Positions 30,071-39,758 of a stretch of 64,000 nucleotides of DNA are shown here, in pieces. The stretch's first letter is position 1. Every line of letters begins with the position of its first letter. The notes under the pieces were generated by a model. The model did not search any database and was not told the DNA's origin. It saw only the letters and a program-made list of their open reading frames with translations. Source of the DNA: Saprospiraceae bacterium (lineage in GTDB: Bacteria; Bacteroidota; Bacteroidia; Chitinophagales; Saprospiraceae). The position numbers were made by a program, and so were the translations under genes. The stretch covers positions 1-64,000 of the forward strand of contig JAHDHH010000004.1 in the NCBI GenBank assembly GCA_020631405.1, read 5' to 3'.

Positions 30071-31465
30071 TTACTGAATGATAAGCTTTTTAGTGGTAAC
30101 ACCTTGTGCATTACTCACTTTTATATAATAATTACCAACTGGCAGACCTTGAGTGCTTATTGTGGTACTTTTGTTTACGCTACCATTAGCCCATACTTTT
30201 CCATTGTAATTGATTACTTCATAAGATGCATTGACCATGGATGCGTCAGCAGTCAGAGTAATAGATGTATTCTGTCTAGCAGGATTTGGATAAACCTTGA
30301 TTAATGACTTGTCCTCGGGAATATCCTCACTACTTGAGATAACCTGCGGAAAGTATTCCACTATCGTATTAGGACCCGAACTTGGATAGAAGTCTCCATT
30401 CGTAGCAAAGTAGATGGCACCAGTATGTGGGTTGACACAGATATCTCTGATTCTTCCATAATTATCAAAGAACTCCTCTTCACCTTCCATTGTCAATCCA
30501 TCTTCACTTAACGAGAGTACTGATATCCTAGGTTGCTTGACAAAGCCACCCAATACTGCCATGAGCATTTTGCCTTTCCACTCTGGGATACCATCATGAT
30601 TATAATAGGTAAGGTCGTTAACAGCAACGCAAGGTGACCACTCTGCTAGTGGTTCTCGGACGTTGTTAGCATTACAAAAGTTGATTTCTGTTGTGGTATT
30701 GCACTCACCTTGGACATTTGGCCAACCGTAGTTTCTTCCTGCTTCTATGATGTTGAATTCGTCTGATGATTGAGCCCCATGTTCTGAAGAGTAGAGTATG
30801 TCATTCGGACCATAGGTCAGCCCTTGTGAGTTCCTATGACCATAGGAGTAGATATAGCTTGTAGGATCAGGATTGTCTGTTGGGACGCTGCCATCTGGGT
30901 TGATCCTTAAGAGCTTACCATTAAGGCTAGTCATATCTTGAGACAGGTTGCCACTACCAACATCACCGGTAGTCATAAGTAACTTACCATCTTTGGAAAA
31001 TAGCAGCCTTGATCCATTGTGTATGCCTGCAGCTGGGATATCATCAATGAGGGTGACTGGGTCTATCAATTCCGTTCCATTCCAAGTATAACTTACCAAC
31101 CGCTCTCCAAGGTCGAATGCACCTTGGACATAGTTATAGACGAGGTACACTTTAGGATTGTTTTCAAAGTCAGGATGTAACACCATGCCTAACAACCCTG
31201 GCTCAGCATCTGACTCAACATCGTTAGTTAGAGATAATACCTCAGTAACGAAACCAGTCAAAGGGTCAATTCTCTTGACTGTACCAATCTTTTCTGTAAA
31301 CCAAATATGATCATCCTGACCCCAGAGTATTTCCCACGGAACATTGACTCCTACAGCGATAACCCGTTCTTGGAGAATGGTACTATCTAGAGTAATTGTG
31401 GTTTGTGCAATTGCCTGTTGGCAAATAAGGGTAAGGATACAAATGGATACTATATGTCTCATCAT
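30071..31465 (-). CDS. Secreted PQQ-type sugar dehydrogenase with T9SS sorting domain
   Basis: A 464-residue protein: signal peptide to QQAIA, Gln21; a six-bladed soluble glucose/aldose dehydrogenase propeller (WEILWGQDDHIWFTEKIG, GLLGMVLHPDF, HNGSRLLFSKDGKLLMTTGD, YSYGHRNSQGL, YSSEHGAQSSDEFN), where the His/Gln/Arg residues seen correspond to the substrate and PQQ pocket; and a type A sorting domain (VYPNPARQNT to TTKKLIIQ). It would oxidise sugars at the surface. ATG 31462 (next codon) is an equally good start. Confidence 0.85.
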   Translation of the reverse strand: MMRHIVSICILTLICQQAIAQTTITLDSTILQERVIAVGVNVPWEILWGQDDHIWFTEKIGTVKRIDPLTGFVTEVLSLTNDVESDAEPGLLGMVLHPDFENNPKVYLVYNYVQGAFDLGERLVSYTWNGTELIDPVTLIDDIPAAGIHNGSRLLFSKDGKLLMTTGDVGSGNLSQDMTSLNGKLLRINPDGSVPTDNPDPTSYIYSYGHRNSQGLTYGPNDILYSSEHGAQSSDEFNIIEAGRNYGWPNVQGECNTTTEINFCNANNVREPLAEWSPCVAVNDLTYYNHDGIPEWKGKMLMAVLGGFVKQPRISVLSLSEDGLTMEGEEEFFDNYGRIRDICVNPHTGAIYFATNGDFYPSSGPNTIVEYFPQVISSSEDIPEDKSLIKVYPNPARQNTSITLTADASMVNASYEVINYNGKVWANGSVNKSTTISTQGLPVGNYYIKVSNAQGVTTKKLIIQ

Positions 31466-31500
31466 TATGGTCGTTAGAGTTAGGTAATTATAGGGCTGTA

Positions 31501-32049
31501 CTAATCCAATTCAATCAAATCTAGGATTTCGTCTAAGTCTGCATAGCTTTTGATCCCTGTTTTTTCTTCTGCACTACCAAGTAGGACGATGCCAAAGGTT
31601 GGAAATGTGGAAAGCAGGGTAGTAATAAGTATAGAAGTCAACTCACATTGTATGTACACTTTTGCTTTGGGAAATGTTGCATCAATCACCTGCAAATTTT
31701 CTTCTGAAGCTTGGTCTGGACTGAGATTTATGATATAAGCATCAACCTGAGGTATAGCATGTTGAATATCTGCAAAGTCTAGTTGAAGAACTTGAGGATT
31801 AGAAGTGGAGTCGCTCGAGAGTCGATGTATCTTTTGATCAAAACCATCAGGCGCCATCTCTACGGCTATTGTCGAACCAGCTACCCAGTCTACTATCCCA
31901 TGGAAGAGCATTGGGTCTATCCCATCAGGGCTAGAAGGGTCAAGGTTAAAAACAATGTAATCTGCCTCTAAGGCTGCGAAATATCGAGCATCAGTGAGGT
32001 GACAAACATTTCTGGCAAGTATGGGCAGTTTAGTCATAGAAGAGGTCAA
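31501..32049 (-). CDS. TrpF-like (phosphoribosylanthranilate isomerase-like) TIM-barrel protein, probably not a true TrpF
   Basis: A 182-residue protein. The start ARNVCHLTDARYFAALEADY resembles the TrpF N-terminus (KICGLT.., catalytic Cys kept), and the end LLGSAEEKTGIKSYADLDEI resembles the TrpF C-terminal blocks. The central catalytic Asp loop and the GGTG-type phosphate loop are not recognisable and the protein is about 20-30 residues shorter than typical TrpF. No other trp gene is present. A non-catalytic or altered-function relative seems likely. Divergent from murA. Confidence 0.5.
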   Translation of the reverse strand: MTSSMTKLPILARNVCHLTDARYFAALEADYIVFNLDPSSPDGIDPMLFHGIVDWVAGSTIAVEMAPDGFDQKIHRLSSDSTSNPQVLQLDFADIQHAIPQVDAYIINLSPDQASEENLQVIDATFPKAKVYIQCELTSILITTLLSTFPTFGIVLLGSAEEKTGIKSYADLDEILDLIELD

Positions 32050-32161
32050 GTTTTGATTGTAAAAGTAAGAGATTCTAGGCTTCTAGCCTAAGACAGAAAA
32101 CTTATCATCATATTATAAATTTATTTAATATATTTACCCTCTCATTGCTATAACTCATATT

Positions 32162-33481
32162 ATGTCAAATCAAGCCTTTATTGTACAAGGAAATGCCAGC
32201 TTAAGTGGCAATATAGCACCTCAAGGTGCCAAAAATGAAGCTCTACAAGTCATTAGTGCCGTCTTATTGACAGCAGAAAAAGTGACGATGTCTAACATAC
32301 CAGACATTGTGGATGTACAAAAGCTCATATCTCTACTCAGTGGACTAGGTGTAATAGTCGAACGAATAGACAAGAATACCTATACTTTTCAGGCCAAGGA
32401 TATTGATCTCCAGTACTTTGCTTCGATGGATTATCAAGCAGAGGCAAGAAAGATTAGGGGTTCGGTAATGTTACTTGGACCATTATTGGCTAGGTACGGA
32501 AAGGCATTTTTACCAAAGCCAGGCGGGGACAAAATTGGTAGGAGGAGACTAGATACTCACTTTTTAGCTTTTCAAAAGCTTGGTGCCAAGTTTATTTATG
32601 AAGAAAAGGAGGACAACTTCTTTTTAGATGGAAGCAACCTCGAAGGTACATACATCCACATGGACGAGATATCCGTAACAGGAACAGCTAACATCGTCAT
32701 GGCAGCCGTCATGGCAGAGGGAACTACTCAAATATATAATGCAGCATGTGAGCCATACCTACAGCAACTATGCAAAATGCTGAATAGGATGGGAGCAAAG
32801 ATATCAGGAGTAGGTTCTAATCTATTGACGATAGAGGGGGTTAATTCACTCAATGGTACTGAGCATAGGCTACTACCAGATATGATAGAGATTGGGAGTT
32901 TTATCGGGCTAGCTGCAATGACAAACTCGGACATAACCATTACAGATGTCAATGTCCCAGCCTTAGGAAATATCCCAACCACATTCGAAAAATTAGGAAT
33001 CAAACTAGACATCCAAGGAGATAATATTCATATCCCTCAACAAGGAATATATGAGATACAGACATTTATCGATGGTTCAATCATGACTATCTATGATGCA
33101 CCATGGCCTGGATTTACCCCAGACTTGATGAGTATCCTACTCGTTACAGCTACTCAGGCAAGAGGCAGTGTCTTGATTCATCAAAAAATGTTTGAGAGTA
33201 GGTTATTCTTCGTAGACAAACTGATAGACATGGGAGCTCAGATTATACTTTGTGATCCGCATAGAGCTACAGTCATTGGTAATGAACGCAAGTACCAACT
33301 CAAAGGAATATCCATGACTTCGCCAGATATTAGAGCTGGAGTTTCTCTATTGATAGCTGCTCTAAGTGCAAAATCTGAAAGTAAGATTTACAATATCAAC
33401 CAGATAGACAGGGGATATGAGAATATAGATGTTAGGTTAAATGCCCTTGGAGCACAAATCGAAAGAATCCATGAGAGCTAG
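32162..33481 (+). CDS. murA: UDP-N-acetylglucosamine 1-carboxyvinyltransferase MurA with Asp at the catalytic Cys position
   Basis: A 439-residue enzyme for the first committed step of peptidoglycan synthesis (enolpyruvyl transfer from PEP). The N-terminal QGAKNEAL supplies the conserved Lys/Asn. The active-site loop reads PGGDKIGRRRLD: Asp123 stands where E. coli has Cys115, the residue alkylated by fosfomycin. Asp-type MurA enzymes are active and fosfomycin-insensitive (known for Mycobacterium and Chlamydia). The 3' end overlaps the next gene by 11 bp. Confidence 0.95.
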   Translation: MSNQAFIVQGNASLSGNIAPQGAKNEALQVISAVLLTAEKVTMSNIPDIVDVQKLISLLSGLGVIVERIDKNTYTFQAKDIDLQYFASMDYQAEARKIRGSVMLLGPLLARYGKAFLPKPGGDKIGRRRLDTHFLAFQKLGAKFIYEEKEDNFFLDGSNLEGTYIHMDEISVTGTANIVMAAVMAEGTTQIYNAACEPYLQQLCKMLNRMGAKISGVGSNLLTIEGVNSLNGTEHRLLPDMIEIGSFIGLAAMTNSDITITDVNVPALGNIPTTFEKLGIKLDIQGDNIHIPQQGIYEIQTFIDGSIMTIYDAPWPGFTPDLMSILLVTATQARGSVLIHQKMFESRLFFVDKLIDMGAQIILCDPHRATVIGNERKYQLKGISMTSPDIRAGVSLLIAALSAKSESKIYNINQIDRGYENIDVRLNALGAQIERIHES

Positions 33482-34061
33482 TAGAATTGCCTGTCTAGCT
33501 CTATTGTTAGCAATGAGTATCTCCACCAAAGCACAAGTCATGGACACACTACCGTTTTTCACCATTCCAGATTATCCTCAAGAGTATACAGCTAGTACTG
33601 TGATAGTGCGATTGATTGAGGGTTTGGGATTTAGGTATCATTGGGCAAGCGAAGGTCTTACAGATAAAGATCTATCTTATAGCCCTAGTGAAGGTGGTAG
33701 GACGGCTCTCGAGACATTAGAACATATTCACAGTCTTGCAAGGACAACTCATTTGACGATAAAAGGTCTACCAATAGAAAAGTCATCAGATACCTTGACT
33801 TATACCCAGCTCAGAGCGGAGACCTTGGGTTTTCTCGATGAAGCGAGGAGGTTGTTGCTTGATCCTGACTTTGCTTGTGAGCAGCATTCGGTGACTTTCA
33901 AAAGAGGAGAAAAAGAATCATCCTATCCAATGTGGCACCTCATAAATGGCCAGATAGCAGATGCCATATGGCACGTAGGTCAAATAGTGAGTTTTAGGAG
34001 GTCTTCTGGTAATCCACTCAACCCTAAGGTAAATGTATTTACGGGAAAACTAAGAGAATAA
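33471..34061 (+). CDS. Exported DinB-like protein
   Basis: A 196-residue protein from ATG 33471, which gives a signal peptide (MRASRIACLALLLAMSISTKA then Gln22); an in-frame ATG at 33441 inside murA would hide it. The mature part is a DinB-like four-helix bundle with His in LEHIHSLAR and IWHVGQIVSF. DinB proteins are normally cytoplasmic, so export is unusual. Overlaps the murA stop, so translation is coupled. Confidence 0.65.
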   Translation: MRASRIACLALLLAMSISTKAQVMDTLPFFTIPDYPQEYTASTVIVRLIEGLGFRYHWASEGLTDKDLSYSPSEGGRTALETLEHIHSLARTTHLTIKGLPIEKSSDTLTYTQLRAETLGFLDEARRLLLDPDFACEQHSVTFKRGEKESSYPMWHLINGQIADAIWHVGQIVSFRRSSGNPLNPKVNVFTGKLRE

Positions 34062-34321
34062 GGCAACCAACCAACATAAACTTTAGAATATGACCATATA
34101 CTGTGATTATCACTAGCACTGTCGCTTATTTATCAGGATTAAGTCCAAAGATTTGAGGATAATACTGCAAAACATTAGCCAGACAATTATAAGACAACAC
34201 CCTCTTAAGTCCTTTTTTTACTACGTTTAGTGTATACATATCTAAAATAAAGCACTAATTTTCGACACTGAATTTATATCGAAGAAATCTATACTATTAC
34301 TTTTTATAAAAAACTATTACT
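34062..34321. other. Intergenic region, 260 bases, no feature recognised
   Basis: AT-rich spacer between the DinB-like gene and the PKD lipoprotein gene. It must hold the promoter of the latter, but I find no exact TAnnTTTG element, no clear terminator hairpin and no coding potential. Confidence 0.4.
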
Positions 34322-35833
34322 ATGAAAATATTGAATTATTTTGTTTTTTCCATGGCTATACTATCATTAGCTATGTTGACATCTTGTGGTGATGACGATG
34401 AGCCAGGAGGTGGAACCACTACAGATGCACCTATTGCAAGTTTTCAGTTTGCGGTAGATGACCTAGATTTTGCAACAGTAAACTTTAGTAACTTTTCACA
34501 AAATGCAGATACTTATGCATGGGAGTTTGGAGATGGAGGAACATCCAGTGATGAAAACCCAACATATACTTATGCTGCAGGAGGAGACTATACAGTTTCA
34601 TTGACAGCTAGCAGCGGAGACCAAAGTGCTTCTACAAGTAAGACTGTAACAATTACAGATCCAAATGAAGCAGCTGCATTATTAACTGGAGGTAGTTCTA
34701 AGACTTGGAAGCTATTCAGAGAAGGTGTATGTATGTCAGTAGGACCAAATGCTGATGATCCAGCTGGATTCTGGCCTGGACTTTCTAATGATGGATCAAG
34801 ACCATGTCTATATGGACAAGAAATTACTTTTGGAGCAGATGGATCATACACATTTAATGACAATGGAATGTTTTGGGCTGAGTATGGTCTATTCAACAAT
34901 GTAGCAGGATGTGATCAGAATACTGATGAGCAGTGTTTTGAAGCTACTGCAGCTAATATGGTCAATGCTTGTGGAGATAATGTATCTGCATGGTTATCAG
35001 GAACTCACGCATTTGCATATGAGGCGTCTACTAGCACACTTACTCTTACTGGAGAAGGTGCTTGGATCGGTATTCCTAAGTTAGGAACTACGGGAGAGGT
35101 TATCACTCCTCAATCTTCAGTATCTGCTAGAGTAACAATTGAAGAATTTACAGGATACGATGTTATGCTTGTAGAGTTTGATTATGGAGGTGTATACTGG
35201 CCAATAAGATATGCTAGTTATTCTGATGCAAGTCTTGAGCCTGAAATACAAACAGAAAACGTAGTAGAGCCGTTTGGTGAAGACTTAGCTGATATTGCTC
35301 CTACACAACTATTTAGAGGATTTGCTTCTGCTGATGCTTCTGACTTCATGTTGTTAGATACGATATTCTCTGGATCAACAATAGACTATGGAGTGGCTGA
35401 CCCTGCTGGTGGAGCTGACAATGTTGGACAGTTTAACAGAACTGCAGCTCAGTACCAAGAGTTACAATTCCAAACATCTCCAGAAAAGAATGATATAGAC
35501 TTCTCTAATATGACTACTGTATCATTGGATGTATACTTACCAAGTACTAATGACTACTCTGGTGCTTTAACAACAAATATTATTGTTGGGTTAGGAGATA
35601 GAAGTGCAACTGAGCAATGGTGGACAGATAACATGGAATACATCAATGACGGAACTGGTATCGCATTGGATACTTGGACTACATTGACATGGAATCTTGA
35701 TTCTCCAGACTATGCAGCAAATGGAGGTACTCCATTTGATAGAACTGACTTTGATATGATTTATATCCAGATTGGATCAGGTAATCATACTGAGGTAGGT
35801 ACATTCTATGTTAGAAATTTAGACTTTCAATAG
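34322..35833 (+). CDS. PKD-domain surface lipoprotein, glycan-binding type
   Basis: A 503-residue lipoprotein: signal ending AMLTSC (Cys22) followed by GDDDEPGGG, an acidic tail as in surface-exported Bacteroidota lipoproteins. A PKD domain (about 38-115, with YAWEFGDGGTSSDENPTYTY) is followed by a region beginning SKTWKL, and a C-terminal beta-sandwich (about 335-503) resembling carbohydrate-binding modules (LDVYLPS, TWTTLTWNLD, YVRNLDF). Similar proteins accompany glycan-use loci and bind polysaccharide; no SusC/D pair is in the window. Followed by a strong terminator. Confidence 0.75.
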   Translation: MKILNYFVFSMAILSLAMLTSCGDDDEPGGGTTTDAPIASFQFAVDDLDFATVNFSNFSQNADTYAWEFGDGGTSSDENPTYTYAAGGDYTVSLTASSGDQSASTSKTVTITDPNEAAALLTGGSSKTWKLFREGVCMSVGPNADDPAGFWPGLSNDGSRPCLYGQEITFGADGSYTFNDNGMFWAEYGLFNNVAGCDQNTDEQCFEATAANMVNACGDNVSAWLSGTHAFAYEASTSTLTLTGEGAWIGIPKLGTTGEVITPQSSVSARVTIEEFTGYDVMLVEFDYGGVYWPIRYASYSDASLEPEIQTENVVEPFGEDLADIAPTQLFRGFASADASDFMLLDTIFSGSTIDYGVADPAGGADNVGQFNRTAAQYQELQFQTSPEKNDIDFSNMTTVSLDVYLPSTNDYSGALTTNIIVGLGDRSATEQWWTDNMEYINDGTGIALDTWTTLTWNLDSPDYAANGGTPFDRTDFDMIYIQIGSGNHTEVGTFYVRNLDFQ

Positions 35834-35896
35834 TGAGTAGACTAGAAAGAAGAGTATAACTACAGATTCTTCTAGTATACTATAATATAATACCGC

Positions 35897-35925
35897 AAAG
35901 GGGTAGTCATTGACTACCCCTTTTG
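35897..35925 (+). terminator. Rho-independent terminator
   Basis: Nearly 13-bp perfect inverted repeat: AAAGGGGTAGTCA (35897-35909) against TGACTACCCCTTT (35911-35923), with T-rich flank. It ends the PKD lipoprotein gene. Confidence 0.9.
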
Positions 35926-36411
35926 TTGTATAATACTGTATGAACACTTCCGTGTTTTCACTGATATTGTAGTATATAAAATAAGTATAACTGAGCTTTA
36001 CTTTGTTGATATACAATAGTGATTTACCTTTATCTTACCTTAGTATGACTTCTTACCCTTCTTAGTTAAGAGAAGAACACACTTAATTAGCTACCTAACA
36101 GGAAATATTTTTAACTTAAAAAAGGTATCAAGATGATCAGGAATATTCTCGTGATTAGTTTCATCCTAATGTATTGCATTGGGTATTCTCAGACAGAACG
36201 AACTTGCGGTACTGACTTATATCATCAAATCCAAATGCAAGACGCTAAGTTTGCTGAGCAATTCAAGGCAAGAAGGAAAGCAGTAAAAGAAAAAGTATTG
36301 CAACGACAGAATTTCAACTGTACGGATATTATAACAATACCTGTGGCAGTACACTTTAGTGGAGGAGTAAATGCTTCTAATATGCCTTGTTTGATAGATG
36401 CCACTTTAGCC

Positions 36412-36414
36412 TAG
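36412..36414 (+). other. In-frame amber codon inside the M43 protease gene
   Basis: TAG lies between GCC (Ala) and ATG CAA GTA. The flanking peptide DATLA-stop-MQVLNDDFAA is continuous with the M43 fold, where a polar residue such as Gln is expected before the VLNDDF block. TAGATG could in principle allow re-initiation. Confidence 0.9.
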
Positions 36415-38481
36415 ATGCAAGTATTGAATGATGATTTTGCGGCTCAGAATACAGATATTTCAAATTATAATGCATTGAATGCAGATTGTCCAAGTACTTA
36501 TCCAGCCTCTGCACTATTTGATGGTGCATGTCTAGAGTTTTGTTTAGCACAGTATGATCATCCTACAGATAGTGGAATTGCAGAGGGAGACTACGCAATC
36601 ACTGTAGGTCAGCATAGTTGGCCTAGTGCTGGTAGTGATTGGGCAGGATATATGAACATATTTGTGGAGGACAATACAGGAGGTCTTGGTGTAGCTCCGT
36701 TGAATGGAGGAGCCAACCCAAATGGAAATGGATTTCAGGTAGATGCATCAGCCTTTGGTGGCCCTGGGATATTTTGTAATTCAGGGGCTGATATTAATAC
36801 ATCAGGTAGCTACAACTTGGGGAGGACAGCAACCCATGAGGCAGGGCATTATTTTGATCTTGGACATATTTTTAATGGCTGTAACAATGGAGATGGAATA
36901 GCCGACACACCTGATCAATCTCAGTCTAACTTTGGGTGTCCCTCAGTAAATACAACGACATGTACTTCTGATGCCAATAACAGTTGTAGCACTCAAGATT
37001 TTTGGTTCAACTATATGGACTATGTGAATGATGCTTGTATGTGGATGTTCACTACTGACCAAGCAACGACAATGTATTCCAGTGCTGATCACAATTTTTG
37101 GGCAGATCATACGGTCAAATGTCAACTTGATCCAAATGCTTGTAATTTGCTTTCGGCAAACCTAGTTGTGGGCAGTTGTGACGATAGTGGGACGCCAGCT
37201 GATGCCAGTGATGATACCTATTCATTTACAATTAATCCTAGTGGTAATAATTTAGGAGCTACCTATTCATTGAGTGGTGATGTTTTCGGTTCTGGTTTCC
37301 CATATGGAAACAATCTTACATTTGACAACAATGGACAAGGCTATCTAATAAGTGATGGGACACTTACAGTTACGATTACAGATATAGATGACCCTAGCTG
37401 TACGCTTACCTTTTTTGTAAATCCACCGATGACGTGTGCATCACCTGATGCTTCCTTCGTGCCTACAGGAAATATCACAGTGTGTGCCAATGCTCCAGAT
37501 GTGGTCTTTAGTGATACAAGTGACAATAATCCTACGAGTTGGTCATGGTCAGTTATAGGGCCAGATGCAACGATTGTTTCTTCAACTAACGGATCATTTA
37601 CAGTAGCATTTAACACAAGTGGTACCTATACAGTGGCTCTTGAAGCTTCTAATGCCTATGGTATGGACACTGCGGATGCAACCTTTGATGTGGATGTATT
37701 GCCACTTTCTGATGCTGCATGTCAAAACTGTGACCATACCCTTGTTCTATGGGATAGAAGGGCGAATGGCTGGAATAATAACCAAGAAATTGAAGTAACT
37801 ATTGACGGAGTGGTAACAACATATCAAGGCCCTCCTAACGGATCATTAAGCCAAACAGTACCATTAACTGCTACAGCTTCAGAAGATATTCAAATCATAG
37901 TATCTAATGGAGGGAATACTGCTAATCATATGAGTTGGAGGTTGTTTGACGAAGAAGGATATGTATTGTTAGGTGGTGGAGATTCCTATGGGATTGGTCC
38001 TGGGAATGCCCAAGGGAATAATGGACCTACGCTAGCTTCAGCTACTTCAGGTACCTTTACGACAACAGGAGATTGTAGTAGTGTATCTCCTTGTGATGGT
38101 TACACTCTGACAATGGAGCTAGATAATTACCCTGATGAAACTGCTTGGCAAGTCTTGGATGCTAATGGAGACTATGTCTATCAAAGCCCTGGTTATGAGA
38201 ACCAAGAATTAGAGACGGTAACAGAGAGTCTATGCCTACCAGAAGGATGTTATGATTTTTTAATTATTGACTATTATGGTGATGGTATTTGCTGTGGAGA
38301 AGGTAATGGTTCTTACGAATTAGTTAGAGATTCTGATGGTGCAGTAGTAGCAAGTGGAGGTGAGTTTGATGGACTAGAGTCTTCTAACTTCTGCGTTGAT
38401 TTAACACTACCTTGTAACATTACTGCGGATAACCTCATTGTAAGCCTATGTGATGATGGAGGTACTCCATCAGAACCCATG

Positions 38482-38616
38482 GATGACACCTACACCTTTA
38501 CCTTGAATCCAAGTGGTGACAACCTTGGTAGCACATACAGTGTGAGTGGAGATGTGAGCGGTAGTGGCTATGCCTATGGCAGTGCTACCACATTTGATAA
38601 TGGAGGACTTGGGTAT
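38482..38616 (+). repeat. 135-bp near-identical repeat, copy A
   Basis: In frame, codes for 45 residues (DDTYTFTLNPSGDNLG through DNGGLGY). Copy B lies exactly 609 bases downstream; the copies differ at seven positions, all third codon positions and all silent. Confidence 0.9.
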
Positions 38617-39090
38617 GTTGCCTTAGGAGGTGACTTAACACTGACTATAGAGGATGATTCAGACCCAAATTGTACATTGATGGTGTTAGTGACTGCGCCA
38701 GAAACTTGTTCTACAGTATGTAGTCTAATTACAGCAAATGAGTCAGTAGGAGCTTGTGATGATAGTGGTACATTGTCAGATCCTAGTGACGACACCTATA
38801 CATTCGTATTGAATCCTAGCGGGATGAATATATCAGGTAGCTATAGCATTACAGGAGATATCTCAGGAAGTGGCTATCCTTATGGACTGACATTATTCGA
38901 CAATGGAGGAAGTGGCTATTTGATTAGTGATGGAGACCTGAGTATTACTATACAAGATGACATAGATCCTAGTTGTACAATTAGTGTGACGATTGAGGCT
39001 CCAACAAGTTGCTCATCCATGTGTAATCTGGCTATGGGTAATGAAGAAGTAAGCCTCTGTGACAATGCAGGAACACCATCAGATCCAATG

Positions 39091-39225
39091 GATGACACCT
39101 ATACCTTCACCTTGAATCCAAGTGGTGACAACCTCGGCAGTACATACAGTGTAAGTGGAGATGTGAGCGGTAGTGGTTATGCCTATGGCAGTGCTACCAC
39201 ATTTGATAATGGAGGACTTGGGTAT
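39091..39225 (+). repeat. 135-bp near-identical repeat, copy B
   Basis: Second copy of the segment at 38482, with identical protein sequence over 45 residues. Two further, more diverged units of the same domain lie at about 37140-37435 and 38720-39015. Confidence 0.9.
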
Positions 39226-39758
39226 CTTATTTCAGGAGGCAATCTTGGACTGATAGTCTCTGATGATAATTCACCGAGTTGCGAATTATCTATTACTATT
39301 GTACCACCAATGTCTTGTTCAGATGATCCAGGGTGTTTAGACTTAGTTACAGTTAACGATCCAGTTGGTCCGGGTGACTATGTAGCTGATTCCATTTTGA
39401 CTTCGGCTGGTGTAATAACCAATGGTATTTCAGTTAACTTTTTTGCAGGAGATACAGTGTATCTTGAAAATAATTTCGAAGTAGAACAAGGAGCTGAACT
39501 CTTAGTGGATATTATGGATTGTGATGCTTATATTATGAATAGTGCCAATGCTTCATCACTTTATTTAAAATCTTACGATGGTTTAGAGATGGTGGCACTT
39601 TTAGACAAGGATGGCAATGTCATCAATACAATCTTAGGTTCAGAGTCTGAAGAGCAGTACCAGCAAATTGAAATGGAGAAGTTACTAGAAACAGGAGTCT
39701 ACTTTATCCAATATGAAACAGCAGAAGGATCGACAATGGTGAAAAAATTGTTTGTGGA

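Noticed and set aside
35926-36132. Small RNA or riboswitch between the PKD lipoprotein terminator and the M43 protease gene
   Set aside because: Apart from a weak AACAC-TTCC-GTGTT hairpin near 35942-35955, no recognised riboswitch core or conserved structure is visible; the spacer is simply AT-rich.
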